From Afipia clevelandensis ATCC 49720 (GTDB lineage Bacteria; Pseudomonadota; Alphaproteobacteria; Rhizobiales; Xanthobacteraceae): DNA of 64,000 nucleotides. Position numbers and translations under genes: made by a program. This document shows positions 36,299-45,623 of the stretch, piece after piece. Numbering within the stretch: position 1 is the first letter of the stretch; each line of letters begins with the position of its first letter. The stretch covers positions 248,001 through 312,000 of the forward strand of contig NZ_KB375281.1 in NCBI RefSeq assembly GCF_000336555.1, given 5' to 3'. The notes under the pieces are model-generated. The model did no database searches and was not told where the DNA came from. It saw nothing but the letters and a program-made list of their open reading frames with translations.

Positions 36299-36323
36299 GG
36301 AACCGGGCTTGGGCCCGGGCGTT
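36299..36323 (+). promoter_or_regulatory. Candidate EcfG (general stress sigma factor) promoter for hpnP
   Basis: GGAAC (36299-36303), 16 bases, then CGTT (36320-36323) match the -35 and -10 elements used by EcfG-type sigma factors in alphaproteobacteria. It points towards hpnP, whose start is 138 bases downstream. EcfG control of hpnP is reported in Rhodopseudomonas palustris. The 5' leader would be about 130 bases. Confidence 0.65.
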
Positions 36324-36460
36324 ACCCAGAACTGGTCCGTAGCTTGCCTTGTCAGCAGGGCTGCACTGAATGCGGGGCTGGGACTGCGCGAGCGCCCTAA
36401 TCTCACCGGAATTGTGGCTCGTTCTAAGCACAACTGCACATCTTGAGAGCAGGGGGCCTG

Positions 36461-38047
36461 ATGAGAGACGTTGTAAGTCCTTCCCTTCGTCGTATCCTTT
36501 GTGTTTTCCCTAAGTATTCCCCTTCATTTGGCACTTTTGAATACGCTTACCCCCTGACAGACGGCGTCCAGGCTTTCATGCCTCCGCAGGGGCTGCTTCT
36601 GATTGCGGCATCGCTTCCGGCTGGCTGGGAGGTCCGCTTTCTCGACGAAAATATTTCGCCTGCGACCGATGATGATTTCATCTGGGCGGACGCGGTTTTT
36701 GTCAGCGGCATGCATATCCAGCGACCGCAGATCAACGACATCTGCCGCCGCGCCCATGAGCATGATCTGGCGGTGGCGCTGGGCGGGCCTTCGGTCAGTG
36801 CCTGCCCGGAATACTATCCCGATTTCGATTATCTGCACGTCGGCGAACTCGGCGACGCCACCTATGAGCTGTTTCGGCGCCTTGGGCGCGACTCGGCGCG
36901 GCCGGACAGGCAGGTGATCCTGACCACCAAGGAGCGCCGGGATATGGCCGACTTTCCGCTCCCGGCCTATGAATTGCTTCCGCTTCAGAAATACTTCATC
37001 GGCAGCATCCAGTTTTCGTCCGGCTGTCCGTATCAGTGCGAGTTCTGCGACATTCCGGCGCTGTACGGGCGCAATCCGCGGCTCAAGTCGCCGGAGCAGG
37101 TGATCGCCGAACTCGACAAGATGGTCGAATGCGGTCTCGCCGGCGCGGTCTATTTCGTCGATGACAATTTTATCGGCAACCGCAAGGCCACGCTGGATCT
37201 GTTGCCGCATCTGGTCGAATGGCAAAAGCGCAACGGCTACGCGATCCAGTTCGCCTGTGAAGCGACGCTGAACATCGCCAAGCGGCCGGAAATCCTGTCG
37301 CTGATGCACGATGCTTACTTCACGACATTGTTTGCCGGCATCGAGACGCCTGATCCGGATGCGCTGAAAGCAATGTCGAAGCAGCACAACATGATGGTGC
37401 CGATCCTGGAGGGCGTGCAGACGCTCAACAGCTACGGGCTGGAAGTCGTGTCCGGTATTATTCTGGGGCTGGACACCGATAAACTCGACGCCGGCGAGGG
37501 CATTCTCGAATTCATCGACCAGTCGCAGATTCCGCTCCTGACCATCAATCTTCTGCAGGCTTTGCCGCGCACGCCGCTTTATGATCGCCTGAAACGGGAA
37601 GGCCGTCTGATCGAGGATGCCGACCGCGATTCAAATGTCGATTTTTTCCTGCCCTACGAGCATGTGGTGTCGACCTGGCGCGAGTGCATGGGCCGGGCCT
37701 ATACGCCGGAAAAGCTGTTTGCCCGGTTCGAGCATCAGGTTCGCGAGACCTATCCGAACCGTCTGCAGCCATCGAACAGCAAGCAGCGGCTGTCATGGCG
37801 CAACATCAAGCGCGGCATGACCATGCTGTCCAATATCATCTGGCATGTGGGTGTGAAGAGCGACTATCGCCGCGTGTTCTGGAAATTCGCCTGGCCGCGT
37901 CTCAAAACCGGCGATATCGAGCGGGTCATCAGCGTTGGTCTGGTCGCGCACCATCTGATAGTGTTCGCGCGGGACGCCTCTAGCGGACAGCAGAATGCTT
38001 CGTATTACTCGACCAGATTGCGGGACATGCCTGTCGCCGCTGAATGA
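36461..38047 (+). CDS. hpnP: Hopanoid C-2 methylase HpnP (B12-binding radical SAM)
   Basis: A 528-residue enzyme that methylates hopanoids at C-2 of ring A. An N-terminal cobalamin-binding domain (about residues 1-160; MPPQGLLLIAASLP, VSGMHIQRPQ, GGPSVSACPEYYP) precedes the radical-SAM domain with the cluster motif Cys189, Cys193 and Cys196 (CPYQCEFC). A C-terminal region follows with HHLIVFARDASSG near its end. The ATG at 36461 follows AGGGGG at 36451; an upstream TTG at 36443 is less likely. Length and sequence match HpnP of R. palustris. It is the first hopanoid gene and probably stress-induced. Confidence 0.94.
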   Translation: MRDVVSPSLRRILCVFPKYSPSFGTFEYAYPLTDGVQAFMPPQGLLLIAASLPAGWEVRFLDENISPATDDDFIWADAVFVSGMHIQRPQINDICRRAHEHDLAVALGGPSVSACPEYYPDFDYLHVGELGDATYELFRRLGRDSARPDRQVILTTKERRDMADFPLPAYELLPLQKYFIGSIQFSSGCPYQCEFCDIPALYGRNPRLKSPEQVIAELDKMVECGLAGAVYFVDDNFIGNRKATLDLLPHLVEWQKRNGYAIQFACEATLNIAKRPEILSLMHDAYFTTLFAGIETPDPDALKAMSKQHNMMVPILEGVQTLNSYGLEVVSGIILGLDTDKLDAGEGILEFIDQSQIPLLTINLLQALPRTPLYDRLKREGRLIEDADRDSNVDFFLPYEHVVSTWRECMGRAYTPEKLFARFEHQVRETYPNRLQPSNSKQRLSWRNIKRGMTMLSNIIWHVGVKSDYRRVFWKFAWPRLKTGDIERVISVGLVAHHLIVFARDASSGQQNASYYSTRLRDMPVAAE

Positions 38048-38094
38048 CGCGGCCAGATGATGGCTGCGCAGGTCATTTTCCTGTCTGAACGTCC

Positions 38095-39282
38095 ATGAAG
38101 CCGCCGCTGGTTTACGACGTGCTCGTTCTCGGTGCGGGGGCGGCGGGATTGATGTGCGCACGGGTCGCGGGCGGCCGTGGCCGCAGCGTCGGGGTGATCG
38201 AGCAGGCCAAGCGTCCGGCGGAAAAAATCCGCATTTCCGGCGGCGGCCGTTGCAATTTCACCAACCTGTACACCGCGCCTGCGAACTTCCTCTCCCGCAA
38301 TCCACATTTCTGCAAGTCGGCGCTCAGCGGATTCACGCAGCATGATTTCATCGCGCTCGTCGAGAAGCATCGTATCGCCTATCATGAAAAGACGCGCGGA
38401 CAATTGTTCTGTGACAGTTCCTCGCAGCAGATCATCGACATGCTGCTGGACGAGTGCGGCGCGGCCGGTGTGACGCTGCATGCGGGGACGAAGATATCCT
38501 CGATCGCGAAAGGCGAGGATGGCTTCCGCGTCATGACCGACCGCGGCGAAATGCACGGCCGCGCGCTGGTCGTGGCCACCGGCGGCCCGTCGATCCCGAA
38601 AATGGGGGCGAGCGGCTTTGGCTATAATGTCGCCGAGCAGTTCGGTCTCGGGATCGTGCCGCCGCGTGCGGGGCTGGTGCCGCTGACATTCGACGAGGCG
38701 CTGCTGGCGCGTTCAAAAGAGCTTGCCGGTGTCGCCGTTGAAACGGTGATCGCCTGCAACGGGACAAAATTCGACGAGGCAATGCTGTTCACCCATCGCG
38801 GGTTGAGCGGTCCCGCCATTCTGCAAATCTCGTCCTATTGGCACGACGGTGATGCCATTCAGATCGACATGGCGCCCGGCCTTGATGTCTTCGCCGCGTT
38901 GAAAGAGATGCGGCGCGATCATCCGCGTCAGGAGCTTGCGACAGGGCTGGCCCGGCTGCTGCCGGCGCGTCTGGCGCACTGGATCGCGGGGGCGGGGGGC
39001 AGTGCTGCGCGGATGGCCGACATGTCCGATCGCCAGCTTCAGGCTGTGGCTGTGCTGGTGAACAGGTGGCAGGTGACGCCGCGTGGCACGGAGGGCTACC
39101 GGACCGCGGAAGTCACACTCGGCGGCGTCGACACGGCGGAACTTTCGTCCAAGACATTTGAAGCCAAATCCGTTCCCGGCTTGTTTTTCATCGGCGAAGT
39201 GATCGACGTCACGGGCCATCTTGGCGGCTTCAATTTCCAGTGGGCGTGGTCGTCCGGTTTTGCCGCGGGCCAGAGCGTCTGA
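38095..39282 (+). CDS. FAD-dependent oxidoreductase of the HI0933/YhiN (BaiN) family
   Basis: A 395-residue flavoprotein. The N-terminal VLVLGAGAAGLMCA is the FAD-binding Rossmann motif and is followed by ISGGGRCNFTN, a hallmark of this family. LSGPAILQIS near residue 242 and the C-terminal IGEVIDVTGHLGGFNFQWAWSSG are also diagnostic. Family members are uncharacterised or reduce double bonds (BaiN in bile acid metabolism). It lies 47 bases after hpnP and 111 before hpnB on the same strand, so co-transcription with hopanoid genes is likely, but no hopanoid function is established. Confidence 0.88.
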   Translation: MKPPLVYDVLVLGAGAAGLMCARVAGGRGRSVGVIEQAKRPAEKIRISGGGRCNFTNLYTAPANFLSRNPHFCKSALSGFTQHDFIALVEKHRIAYHEKTRGQLFCDSSSQQIIDMLLDECGAAGVTLHAGTKISSIAKGEDGFRVMTDRGEMHGRALVVATGGPSIPKMGASGFGYNVAEQFGLGIVPPRAGLVPLTFDEALLARSKELAGVAVETVIACNGTKFDEAMLFTHRGLSGPAILQISSYWHDGDAIQIDMAPGLDVFAALKEMRRDHPRQELATGLARLLPARLAHWIAGAGGSAARMADMSDRQLQAVAVLVNRWQVTPRGTEGYRTAEVTLGGVDTAELSSKTFEAKSVPGLFFIGEVIDVTGHLGGFNFQWAWSSGFAAGQSV

Positions 39283-39393
39283 GCGCTGTCACGGAACCGT
39301 TTGGCGCGGCGAAAGCCTCAACTGCCGCGAAAAGCACAGGATATCCCCGTAATATGCTGAAATAAAAGGGATATTTCCATCTAAAGGAGGATT

Positions 39394-40641
39394 GTGCTCG
39401 GGGCCGCGAACCTGCTAATCGACTGCGGCGGACGCTATTATTCCGCCATTCAACCTGCATGTGAGCCTGAATTGTCCGCTCAACTCTCATTGGCCGTTGC
39501 CGGGCTTGCCCTTGCGATATGGGTCTATCTGATCGCGGCGCGGGGCGACTTCTGGCGAACGCAGAAGTTCGACGATCTTGCGCCAGCACCGGCGGATGCG
39601 ACATGGCCCTCGATCGCGGTTGTCGTGCCGGCGCGCGATGAAGCCGCCGGTGTCGCAGCGTGTGTGACCTCCATTCTGAGCCAGCCCTATCCCGGCATGC
39701 TGTCGATGGTGCTGGTCGATGATCAGAGTCAGGACGGCACGTCACAGATTGCGCGCGATGCGGCAGCGGCCATCGGCGCGTCGGATCGTCTCACGGTGTT
39801 GCAGGGACGCCCGCTGCCATCCGGCTGGACCGGCAAGCTGTGGGCCGTGAAGCAGGGGCTGGCCCTCGTCGAAGAGCGGCCATTGCAGCCGGACTACATT
39901 CTCCTGACCGATGCCGATATCGTTTATTCCGGTGACGTCCTGATGCGGCTGGTGGCGCGTGCGCAACGCGACAAGCTGGCAATGACGTCAGTGATGGCAA
40001 CGCTTCGCTGCGAGAGTTTTGCCGAGAAGTATCTGATCCCTGCCTTCATCTTTTTCTTCGGAATGCTTTATCCGTTCGGCTGGGTACGCAATCCCTCACG
40101 CGCAACGGCTGCGGCCGCAGGCGGATGCATTCTTGCCCGCCGGGATGCGCTGAAGAATGCCGGTGGCATCGAATCCATTCGCGGATCGCTGATCGACGAT
40201 TGCGCGCTCGGCGCGCGCTTGAAGCAGCAGGGACCGGTCTGGCTCGGATTCTCGCGGGACGTCAAAAGCGTTCGTGCATCGGACACCATCGCTAGCGTGG
40301 GGCAAATGATCTCGCGCTCCGCCTACGCGCAGTTGCGTTATTCGGTGACGATTCTCGCAGGAACGATTCTCGCCATGGCGCTTGTGTTTCTGGCGCCGGT
40401 GGTCATCGCGCTGTTCGGGCACGGATGGGCGGCGGTATTTGCTGCCGCAGCGTGGGTCCTGATGGCGCTCGCGTTCCAGCCCACTCTGCGATACTATGGG
40501 CAGTCGGCGTTTTGGGGCCCGGCGCTCCCTGCGATCGCAATCGCTTACATGGTGTTCACGGTCAACTCCGCGGTCCAGCACTTTCAGGGACGTGGCGGAA
40601 TGTGGAAAGGCCGCGCCCAGGCACAGGTTTCAGGTTCTTAA
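39394..40641 (+). CDS. hpnB: Hopene-associated glycosyltransferase HpnB
   Basis: A membrane-linked family 2 glycosyltransferase of up to 415 residues. Motifs are VVVPARDEAAGVAACV near residue 74, DDQSQDGT near 109, the DAD metal site in LLTDADIVYS near 170 and IDDCALG near 268. Hydrophobic helices lie near residues 30-45, 210-225 and 320-395. The GTG at 39394 has AAAGGAGG only three bases upstream, a short spacing, so a downstream TTG at 39472 (SAQLSLAVAG) is possible. The stop directly abuts hpnC. The sugar transferred is not known. Confidence 0.87.
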   Translation: MLGAANLLIDCGGRYYSAIQPACEPELSAQLSLAVAGLALAIWVYLIAARGDFWRTQKFDDLAPAPADATWPSIAVVVPARDEAAGVAACVTSILSQPYPGMLSMVLVDDQSQDGTSQIARDAAAAIGASDRLTVLQGRPLPSGWTGKLWAVKQGLALVEERPLQPDYILLTDADIVYSGDVLMRLVARAQRDKLAMTSVMATLRCESFAEKYLIPAFIFFFGMLYPFGWVRNPSRATAAAAGGCILARRDALKNAGGIESIRGSLIDDCALGARLKQQGPVWLGFSRDVKSVRASDTIASVGQMISRSAYAQLRYSVTILAGTILAMALVFLAPVVIALFGHGWAAVFAAAAWVLMALAFQPTLRYYGQSAFWGPALPAIAIAYMVFTVNSAVQHFQGRGGMWKGRAQAQVSGS

Positions 40642-41520
40642 ATGACAACAGCAGGCGAATTGCGGTCCGGCAAGGGCCACAAGGACGAGAATTTCCCCGT
40701 TGCGTCGTGGATCATTCATCCGCGCCATCGCGCGTTGATTCTCGCGTTCTATAATTTCGTGCGCACCGGCGACGATATCGCCGATCATGTGTCGCTGGCG
40801 CCGCAGGACAAGCTCGACAAGCTGGATCTGCTCGAAGCGGAACTCCTCGGCAAGGGCGACACCCAGCCGGAAGCGGTGACGCTGCGTCATGCGTTCGCCG
40901 AGCGCGGCATGTCGCCGAAGCATGCGCAGGATTTGCTGAATGCGTTTCGTCTCGACGTCACCAAGCTGCGCTATGCGAACTGGGACGAACTGATCCACTA
41001 TTGCTCGCTCTCGGCGATGCCCGTCGGCCGATTCATGCTGGATGTTCATGGCGAGGACCGTTCGACCTGGGCCGCGTCGGATGCGATCTGCGCAGCCCTG
41101 CAGATCAACAATCATCTGCAGGATTGCGGCAAGGACTATCTCAATCTCGACCGCGTTTATCTTCCGCAGGATGCGATGAACGCGGCTGGCGCGACAGTGG
41201 AAATGCTGGGCGAGGGGCAGTCACCGCCGGCCTTGCTGAAATGCCTGCATGGACTGGCGCGGCGCACCGAGACGCTGCTGCACGAAGGCCGCTCTCTGTC
41301 CGGAGACATCAAGGATACGCGCTTTGCGCTTGAGGTGCGCGTGATCGAGACATTCGCCGACAGGATCGTCAATCTGCTGAAAGTCCGCGATCCGTTGAGT
41401 GAAAAGGTGCATCTGTCGAAAAGCCAAATGGCCGGCATTGCTTTTTCTGCGATGGCGCGAGGTCTGTATCGGCGCGCGACCGGACATTCGTCCGCGGTTC
41501 GTCACGTTTCGGGCGCGTAG
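40642..41520 (+). CDS. hpnC: Hydroxysqualene synthase HpnC
   Basis: A 292-residue isoprenyl synthase-like protein that converts presqualene diphosphate to hydroxysqualene. The first aspartate-rich motif is in TGDDIADH (near residue 42) and the second in NNHLQDCGKDYLNLDRVYLP (near 155-174). It follows hpnB without a gap and precedes hpnD by seven bases. With hpnD and hpnE it makes squalene from farnesyl diphosphate in place of eukaryotic-type squalene synthase. Confidence 0.93.
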   Translation: MTTAGELRSGKGHKDENFPVASWIIHPRHRALILAFYNFVRTGDDIADHVSLAPQDKLDKLDLLEAELLGKGDTQPEAVTLRHAFAERGMSPKHAQDLLNAFRLDVTKLRYANWDELIHYCSLSAMPVGRFMLDVHGEDRSTWAASDAICAALQINNHLQDCGKDYLNLDRVYLPQDAMNAAGATVEMLGEGQSPPALLKCLHGLARRTETLLHEGRSLSGDIKDTRFALEVRVIETFADRIVNLLKVRDPLSEKVHLSKSQMAGIAFSAMARGLYRRATGHSSAVRHVSGA

Positions 41521-41527
41521 CGACACC

Positions 41528-42367
41528 ATGACGACCGCCGACGCCACATCTCAGGTAACAGCGCAAGGTTCTGCCTCGGGCAGCTCGTTCTACGCGGCGA
41601 TGCGTATCCTGCCGCGCGAGCAACGCGATGCGATGTTCCAGATCTACAGCTTCTGCCGTCAGGTCGATGACATCGCCGATTCCAACGATCCGCGCGCGGA
41701 GCGTCTTGCGGCGCTCGATCAGTGGCGGCGGGACATCGACGCGCTCTATGCGGGCAATCCGCCTGCGCGCGTGACGGATTATGTGCCGTCGGTGAAGCAG
41801 TTCGGCCTGCGCCGCGAGGATTTCATCGCTATCATCGACGGCATGGAAATGGACGTGCCCGCCGATATCCGCGCCCCGGATGCAGCGACGCTCGATCTGT
41901 ACTGTGACCGGGTCGCCAGTGCGGTGGGCCGGCTTTCGGTGCGGGTCTTCGGTCTCGGTGAAGACGACGGCATCCTGCTCGCGCATCATCTGGGCCGCGC
42001 GCTGCAACTGACCAACATCCTCCGCGACATCGACGAGGACGCCGGGCTCGGCCGTCTCTATCTGCCGCGTGAGGAACTCAACGCCGCGGGCATCATGTCG
42101 AACGATCCGCTGGTGGTCGTCTCCGATCCGCGGTTGCCGCGAGTCTGTGAAGTCATTCTGAAACAGGCGCGCAGCCACTTCGCCAAGTCGAACGACATCA
42201 TGGCACGCAATTCGCGCCGCGTCGTTCGCGCGCCGAAGATCATGTCGGAATACTACCACGCGATCTTTGAAAAACTGGTCGAGCGCGGTTTCGCGCTGCC
42301 GCGCAAGCCGGTCAAGCTCAACAAGGCCGCCAAGATTTTCATTCTCATCCGGTACGCATTCATCTGA
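41528..42367 (+). CDS. hpnD: Presqualene diphosphate synthase HpnD
   Basis: A 279-residue trans-isoprenyl synthase. Motifs FCRQVDDIADS near residue 44 and LTNILRDIDEDAGLGRLYLP near 160 are the two aspartate-rich Mg-binding sites of squalene/phytoene synthases. It condenses two farnesyl diphosphates to presqualene diphosphate. The ATG at 41528 (MTTADATS) is preferred; an upstream frame would run back into hpnC. The stop overlaps the hpnE start by one base. Confidence 0.94.
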   Translation: MTTADATSQVTAQGSASGSSFYAAMRILPREQRDAMFQIYSFCRQVDDIADSNDPRAERLAALDQWRRDIDALYAGNPPARVTDYVPSVKQFGLRREDFIAIIDGMEMDVPADIRAPDAATLDLYCDRVASAVGRLSVRVFGLGEDDGILLAHHLGRALQLTNILRDIDEDAGLGRLYLPREELNAAGIMSNDPLVVVSDPRLPRVCEVILKQARSHFAKSNDIMARNSRRVVRAPKIMSEYYHAIFEKLVERGFALPRKPVKLNKAAKIFILIRYAFI

Positions 42368-43626
42368 TGGCAAAAGCTCATATCATTGGCGCCGGGGTCT
42401 CCGGCCTGTCGGCGGCTGTTCGGCTCGCAAATGTGGGATTCGAGGTTCACGTCCACGAGGCGACGCAGCAGGCCGGCGGCCGCTGCCGCTCGTACTATGA
42501 CGGCGCGACCGATATGGTCATCGACAATGGCAATCACCTGCTGCTGTCGGGCAACCTGCATGCGCGGTCATACGCGCTGTCCATCGGCAGCGAATCCGGC
42601 CTTGTCGGGCCGGAACGGGCGCAGTTCGATTTCGTCGATCTGAAAACCGATATGCGCTGGAAGCTCGATCTCGGCAACGGCCGCATTCCGACCTGGCTGT
42701 TCGACAAATCGCGCCGCGTGCCGGATACCACGGTTGGCGATTATCTCGCGCTCGCGCCGGTGATCTGGGCGGGGACGGATGCGCTGGTCGGCAACACTAT
42801 CAAGTGCGAAGGCACGCTGTATGACCGGCTGGTGCAGCCGCTGCTGCTTGCGGCACTCAATGTGGATCCGCCGGATGGCTCGGCGGGTCTTGCGGGCGCG
42901 ATCGTGCGGGAGACCTTACTGGCCGGCGGCCAGTCATGCCGTCCGCTGATCGCGCGTGAAGGTTTGAGCACAGTCCTTGTCGATCCCGCGATCAAGCTGA
43001 TCCGCGAGAAGGGCGGCACGGTCAATCTCGGCCACGAATTGCGTCAGGTTCTGATGGCCGGTGAATCCATCTCGATGCTGGAATTCGTCGACGACACGAT
43101 CGCCGTCGCGCCGCGCGACGTGGTGGTGCTCGCCGTGCCGCCGCGTTCGGCTGCTGCAATTCTTCCGGGATTGAAGACGCCGACCAAGTTCCGCGCCATC
43201 GTCAACGCGCATTTCCGTTACGACCCGCCTGCCAACATGCCGCCGATGATGGGCGTGATCGGCGGCTTGATCGAATGGCTGTTCGCATTCCATCAGCGTC
43301 TCTCGGTCACCATCAGCGACGCCGACCGGCTGGTGAATGTGCCGCGCGAACAGCTTGCGCGCGACATCTGGCGCGACATCTGCAAGGCCGCCGGCATCAG
43401 CCATGAGGTGGCGGAGGGTCCGCTGCCGCCATGGCAGATCGTGCGCGAGCGCCGCGCTACATTTGAGGCGACCCCGGAACAAAATGCCATGCGTCCAGGG
43501 ACTGCCACCGATTGGAAAAACCTGTTCCTCGCGGGCGATTGGACTGATACGGGACTGCCTGCGACCATTGAAGGGTCGATCCGCTCTGGCGACAAGGCCG
43601 CTGATCTGGCCTTGAAAATGCAGTAA
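42367..43626 (+). CDS. hpnE: Hydroxysqualene dehydroxylase HpnE
   Basis: A 419-residue FAD enzyme of the amine oxidase/phytoene desaturase type that reduces hydroxysqualene to squalene. N-terminal GAGVSGLSAAVRLA binds FAD, the HEATQQAGGRCRSY segment near residue 35 is family-typical, and the C-terminal FLAGDWTDTGLPATIEGSIRSG (here in part: GDWTDTGLPATIEG) completes the FAD site. It overlaps hpnD by one base and precedes shc by 23 bases. Confidence 0.93.
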   Translation: MAKAHIIGAGVSGLSAAVRLANVGFEVHVHEATQQAGGRCRSYYDGATDMVIDNGNHLLLSGNLHARSYALSIGSESGLVGPERAQFDFVDLKTDMRWKLDLGNGRIPTWLFDKSRRVPDTTVGDYLALAPVIWAGTDALVGNTIKCEGTLYDRLVQPLLLAALNVDPPDGSAGLAGAIVRETLLAGGQSCRPLIAREGLSTVLVDPAIKLIREKGGTVNLGHELRQVLMAGESISMLEFVDDTIAVAPRDVVVLAVPPRSAAAILPGLKTPTKFRAIVNAHFRYDPPANMPPMMGVIGGLIEWLFAFHQRLSVTISDADRLVNVPREQLARDIWRDICKAAGISHEVAEGPLPPWQIVRERRATFEATPEQNAMRPGTATDWKNLFLAGDWTDTGLPATIEGSIRSGDKAADLALKMQ

Positions 43627-43649
43627 AATCAGCATTTTACGGACGTTCC

Positions 43650-45623
43650 ATGACGCTTCTTGACGACCATAGGGCCGCTGCTGCGCCCAGCGCGCCGGCC
43701 CTTGAGAACAGCATTGAAGCCGCTTCCAGCGCCATTCTGGACGTGCGCAAGGCCGACGGGCACTGGGTGTTCGAGCTCGAGGCCGACGCCACGATTCCGG
43801 CCGAGTACGTCCTGCTGCGGCACTATCTCGCCGAGCCTGTCGATAGCGTGCTGGAAGCGAAGATCGGCAATTATCTCCGCCGCATCCAGAACGACAACGG
43901 CGGCTGGTCGCTGTTCTACGGCCACGAATTCGACATGAGCGCGAGCGTGAAAGCCTACTTCGCGCTCAAGATGATCGGCGACAAGCCGGATGCGCCGCAT
44001 ATGAAGAAGGCGCGCGAGGAGATCCTTCGCCGAGGCGGCGCGATCAAGAGCAACGTGTTCACGCGCATCATGCTGGCGCTGTTTGGCGTTGTGACATGGC
44101 GCGCCGCGCCGATGATGCCGGTCGAAATCATGCTGCTGCCGCGGTGGTTTCCGTTCCACCTGACCAAGATTTCGTACTGGGCGCGCACCGTGATCGTGCC
44201 GCTGCTGGTGCTGATGAACAAGAAGCCGCGTGCGCGTAATCCGCTCGGCATCGGCATCGACGAATTGTTCCTCGAAGATCCGAAGTCCATCGGCATGACG
44301 GCGAAGGCGCCGCATCAGAGCCAGCTCTGGTTTACGGCCTTCGATCTGCTCGACAAGGTGTTGCGCGTTGTTGATCCGCTGTTTCCAAAGAAGAGCCGCC
44401 AGCGCGCTATCGACAAGGCGGTGGCGTTTGTCACCGAGCGGCTGAACGGCGTCGATGGCTTGGGGGCTATCTTCCCGGCCATGGCCAACACTGTGATGGT
44501 TTACGATCTGCTCGGCTATCCGAAGGATCATCCGCATTATGTGCTGGCACGGCAGTCGGTCGAGAACCTGCTTGTGATCAAGGATGACGAGGCCTATTGC
44601 CAGCCGTGCGTGTCGCCGATCTGGGATACCGCGCTGACCGCGCACACGATGATCGAGGTCGGCGGCGAGAAGGCAGAGGCTTCGGCGAAGGCGGCACTGG
44701 ACTGGCTGAAGCCGAAACAGGTGCTTGACGTCGAAGGCGACTGGATCGAGAAGCGGCCCGGCGTGCGCCCCGGCGGCTGGGCCTTCCAGTACAACAATGC
44801 GCATTACCCGGATCTCGATGACACCGCCGTTGTCGTGATGGCGATGGACCGCGCGCGCGGCACGCTCAACGCGGGCGAAAAGTACGACGAGGCGATCGCG
44901 CGCGGCCGTGAATGGATCGACGGCCTGCAGAGCAAGGACGGCGGCTGGGCCGCGTTCGACGCCGACAACCTCGAATACTATCTCAACAACATTCCGTTTT
45001 CGGATCACGGGGCGCTGCTCGATCCGCCGACCGAAGACGTCACAGCGCGCTGCGTCTCGATGCTGGCGCAACTCGGCGAGACCGTCGAAACCAGCCCGGC
45101 GCTGGCGCGGGGCGTCGAATATCTCCGCCGCACCCAACTGGCGGACGGCTCATGGTTCGGCCGCTGGGGTGTCAACTACATCTACGGAACGTGGTCGGTG
45201 CTCTGTGCGCTGAATGCCGCCGGGGTCGATCACAAGGACCCGGTTATCGCCAAGGGGGCCGACTGGCTGATCTCGATCCAGAACCCGGATGGCGGCTGGG
45301 GCGAGGATGGCAACAGCTACAAGCTCGAATATCGGGGCTATGAGCCCTCTGAGTCGACCGCCTCCCAAACGGCCTGGGCCACGCTTGCCCTGATGGCGGC
45401 AGGGAAGGTCGACCATCCGGCTGTCCAGCGGGGTATTGCCTATTTGATTCAATTCCAGGGCAAGGACGGGCTCTGGACCGAGCCGCAGTACACCGGGGGC
45501 GGGTTCCCACGTGTGTTCTATTTGCGATACCACGGATATTCCAAGTTCTTCCCGCTGTGGGCGCTGGCGCGGTATCGGAATCTGCGTAATACTAATAGCC
45601 GCTTCGTGGGGATCGGAATGTGA
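43650..45623 (+). CDS. shc: Squalene-hopene cyclase
   Basis: A 657-residue class II terpene cyclase (also called HpnF) that turns squalene into hopene and hopanol. The catalytic DxDD motif is DLDDTA at residues 388-393. Several QW repeats are visible (DNGGWSLF, DGGWAAFD, DGSWFGRWG, DGGWGED and KDGLWTE). Length agrees with Rhodopseudomonas and Bradyrhizobium enzymes. It is a monotopic membrane protein. The stop overlaps hpnG by four bases (GTGA). Confidence 0.96.
   Translation: MTLLDDHRAAAAPSAPALENSIEAASSAILDVRKADGHWVFELEADATIPAEYVLLRHYLAEPVDSVLEAKIGNYLRRIQNDNGGWSLFYGHEFDMSASVKAYFALKMIGDKPDAPHMKKAREEILRRGGAIKSNVFTRIMLALFGVVTWRAAPMMPVEIMLLPRWFPFHLTKISYWARTVIVPLLVLMNKKPRARNPLGIGIDELFLEDPKSIGMTAKAPHQSQLWFTAFDLLDKVLRVVDPLFPKKSRQRAIDKAVAFVTERLNGVDGLGAIFPAMANTVMVYDLLGYPKDHPHYVLARQSVENLLVIKDDEAYCQPCVSPIWDTALTAHTMIEVGGEKAEASAKAALDWLKPKQVLDVEGDWIEKRPGVRPGGWAFQYNNAHYPDLDDTAVVVMAMDRARGTLNAGEKYDEAIARGREWIDGLQSKDGGWAAFDADNLEYYLNNIPFSDHGALLDPPTEDVTARCVSMLAQLGETVETSPALARGVEYLRRTQLADGSWFGRWGVNYIYGTWSVLCALNAAGVDHKDPVIAKGADWLISIQNPDGGWGEDGNSYKLEYRGYEPSESTASQTAWATLALMAAGKVDHPAVQRGIAYLIQFQGKDGLWTEPQYTGGGFPRVFYLRYHGYSKFFPLWALARYRNLRNTNSRFVGIGM

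Noticed and set aside
39283-39393. GGAAC before hpnB as a second EcfG promoter
   Set aside because: CGTT does not occur 16 or 17 bases downstream; it directly abuts GGAAC, so the spacing is wrong.
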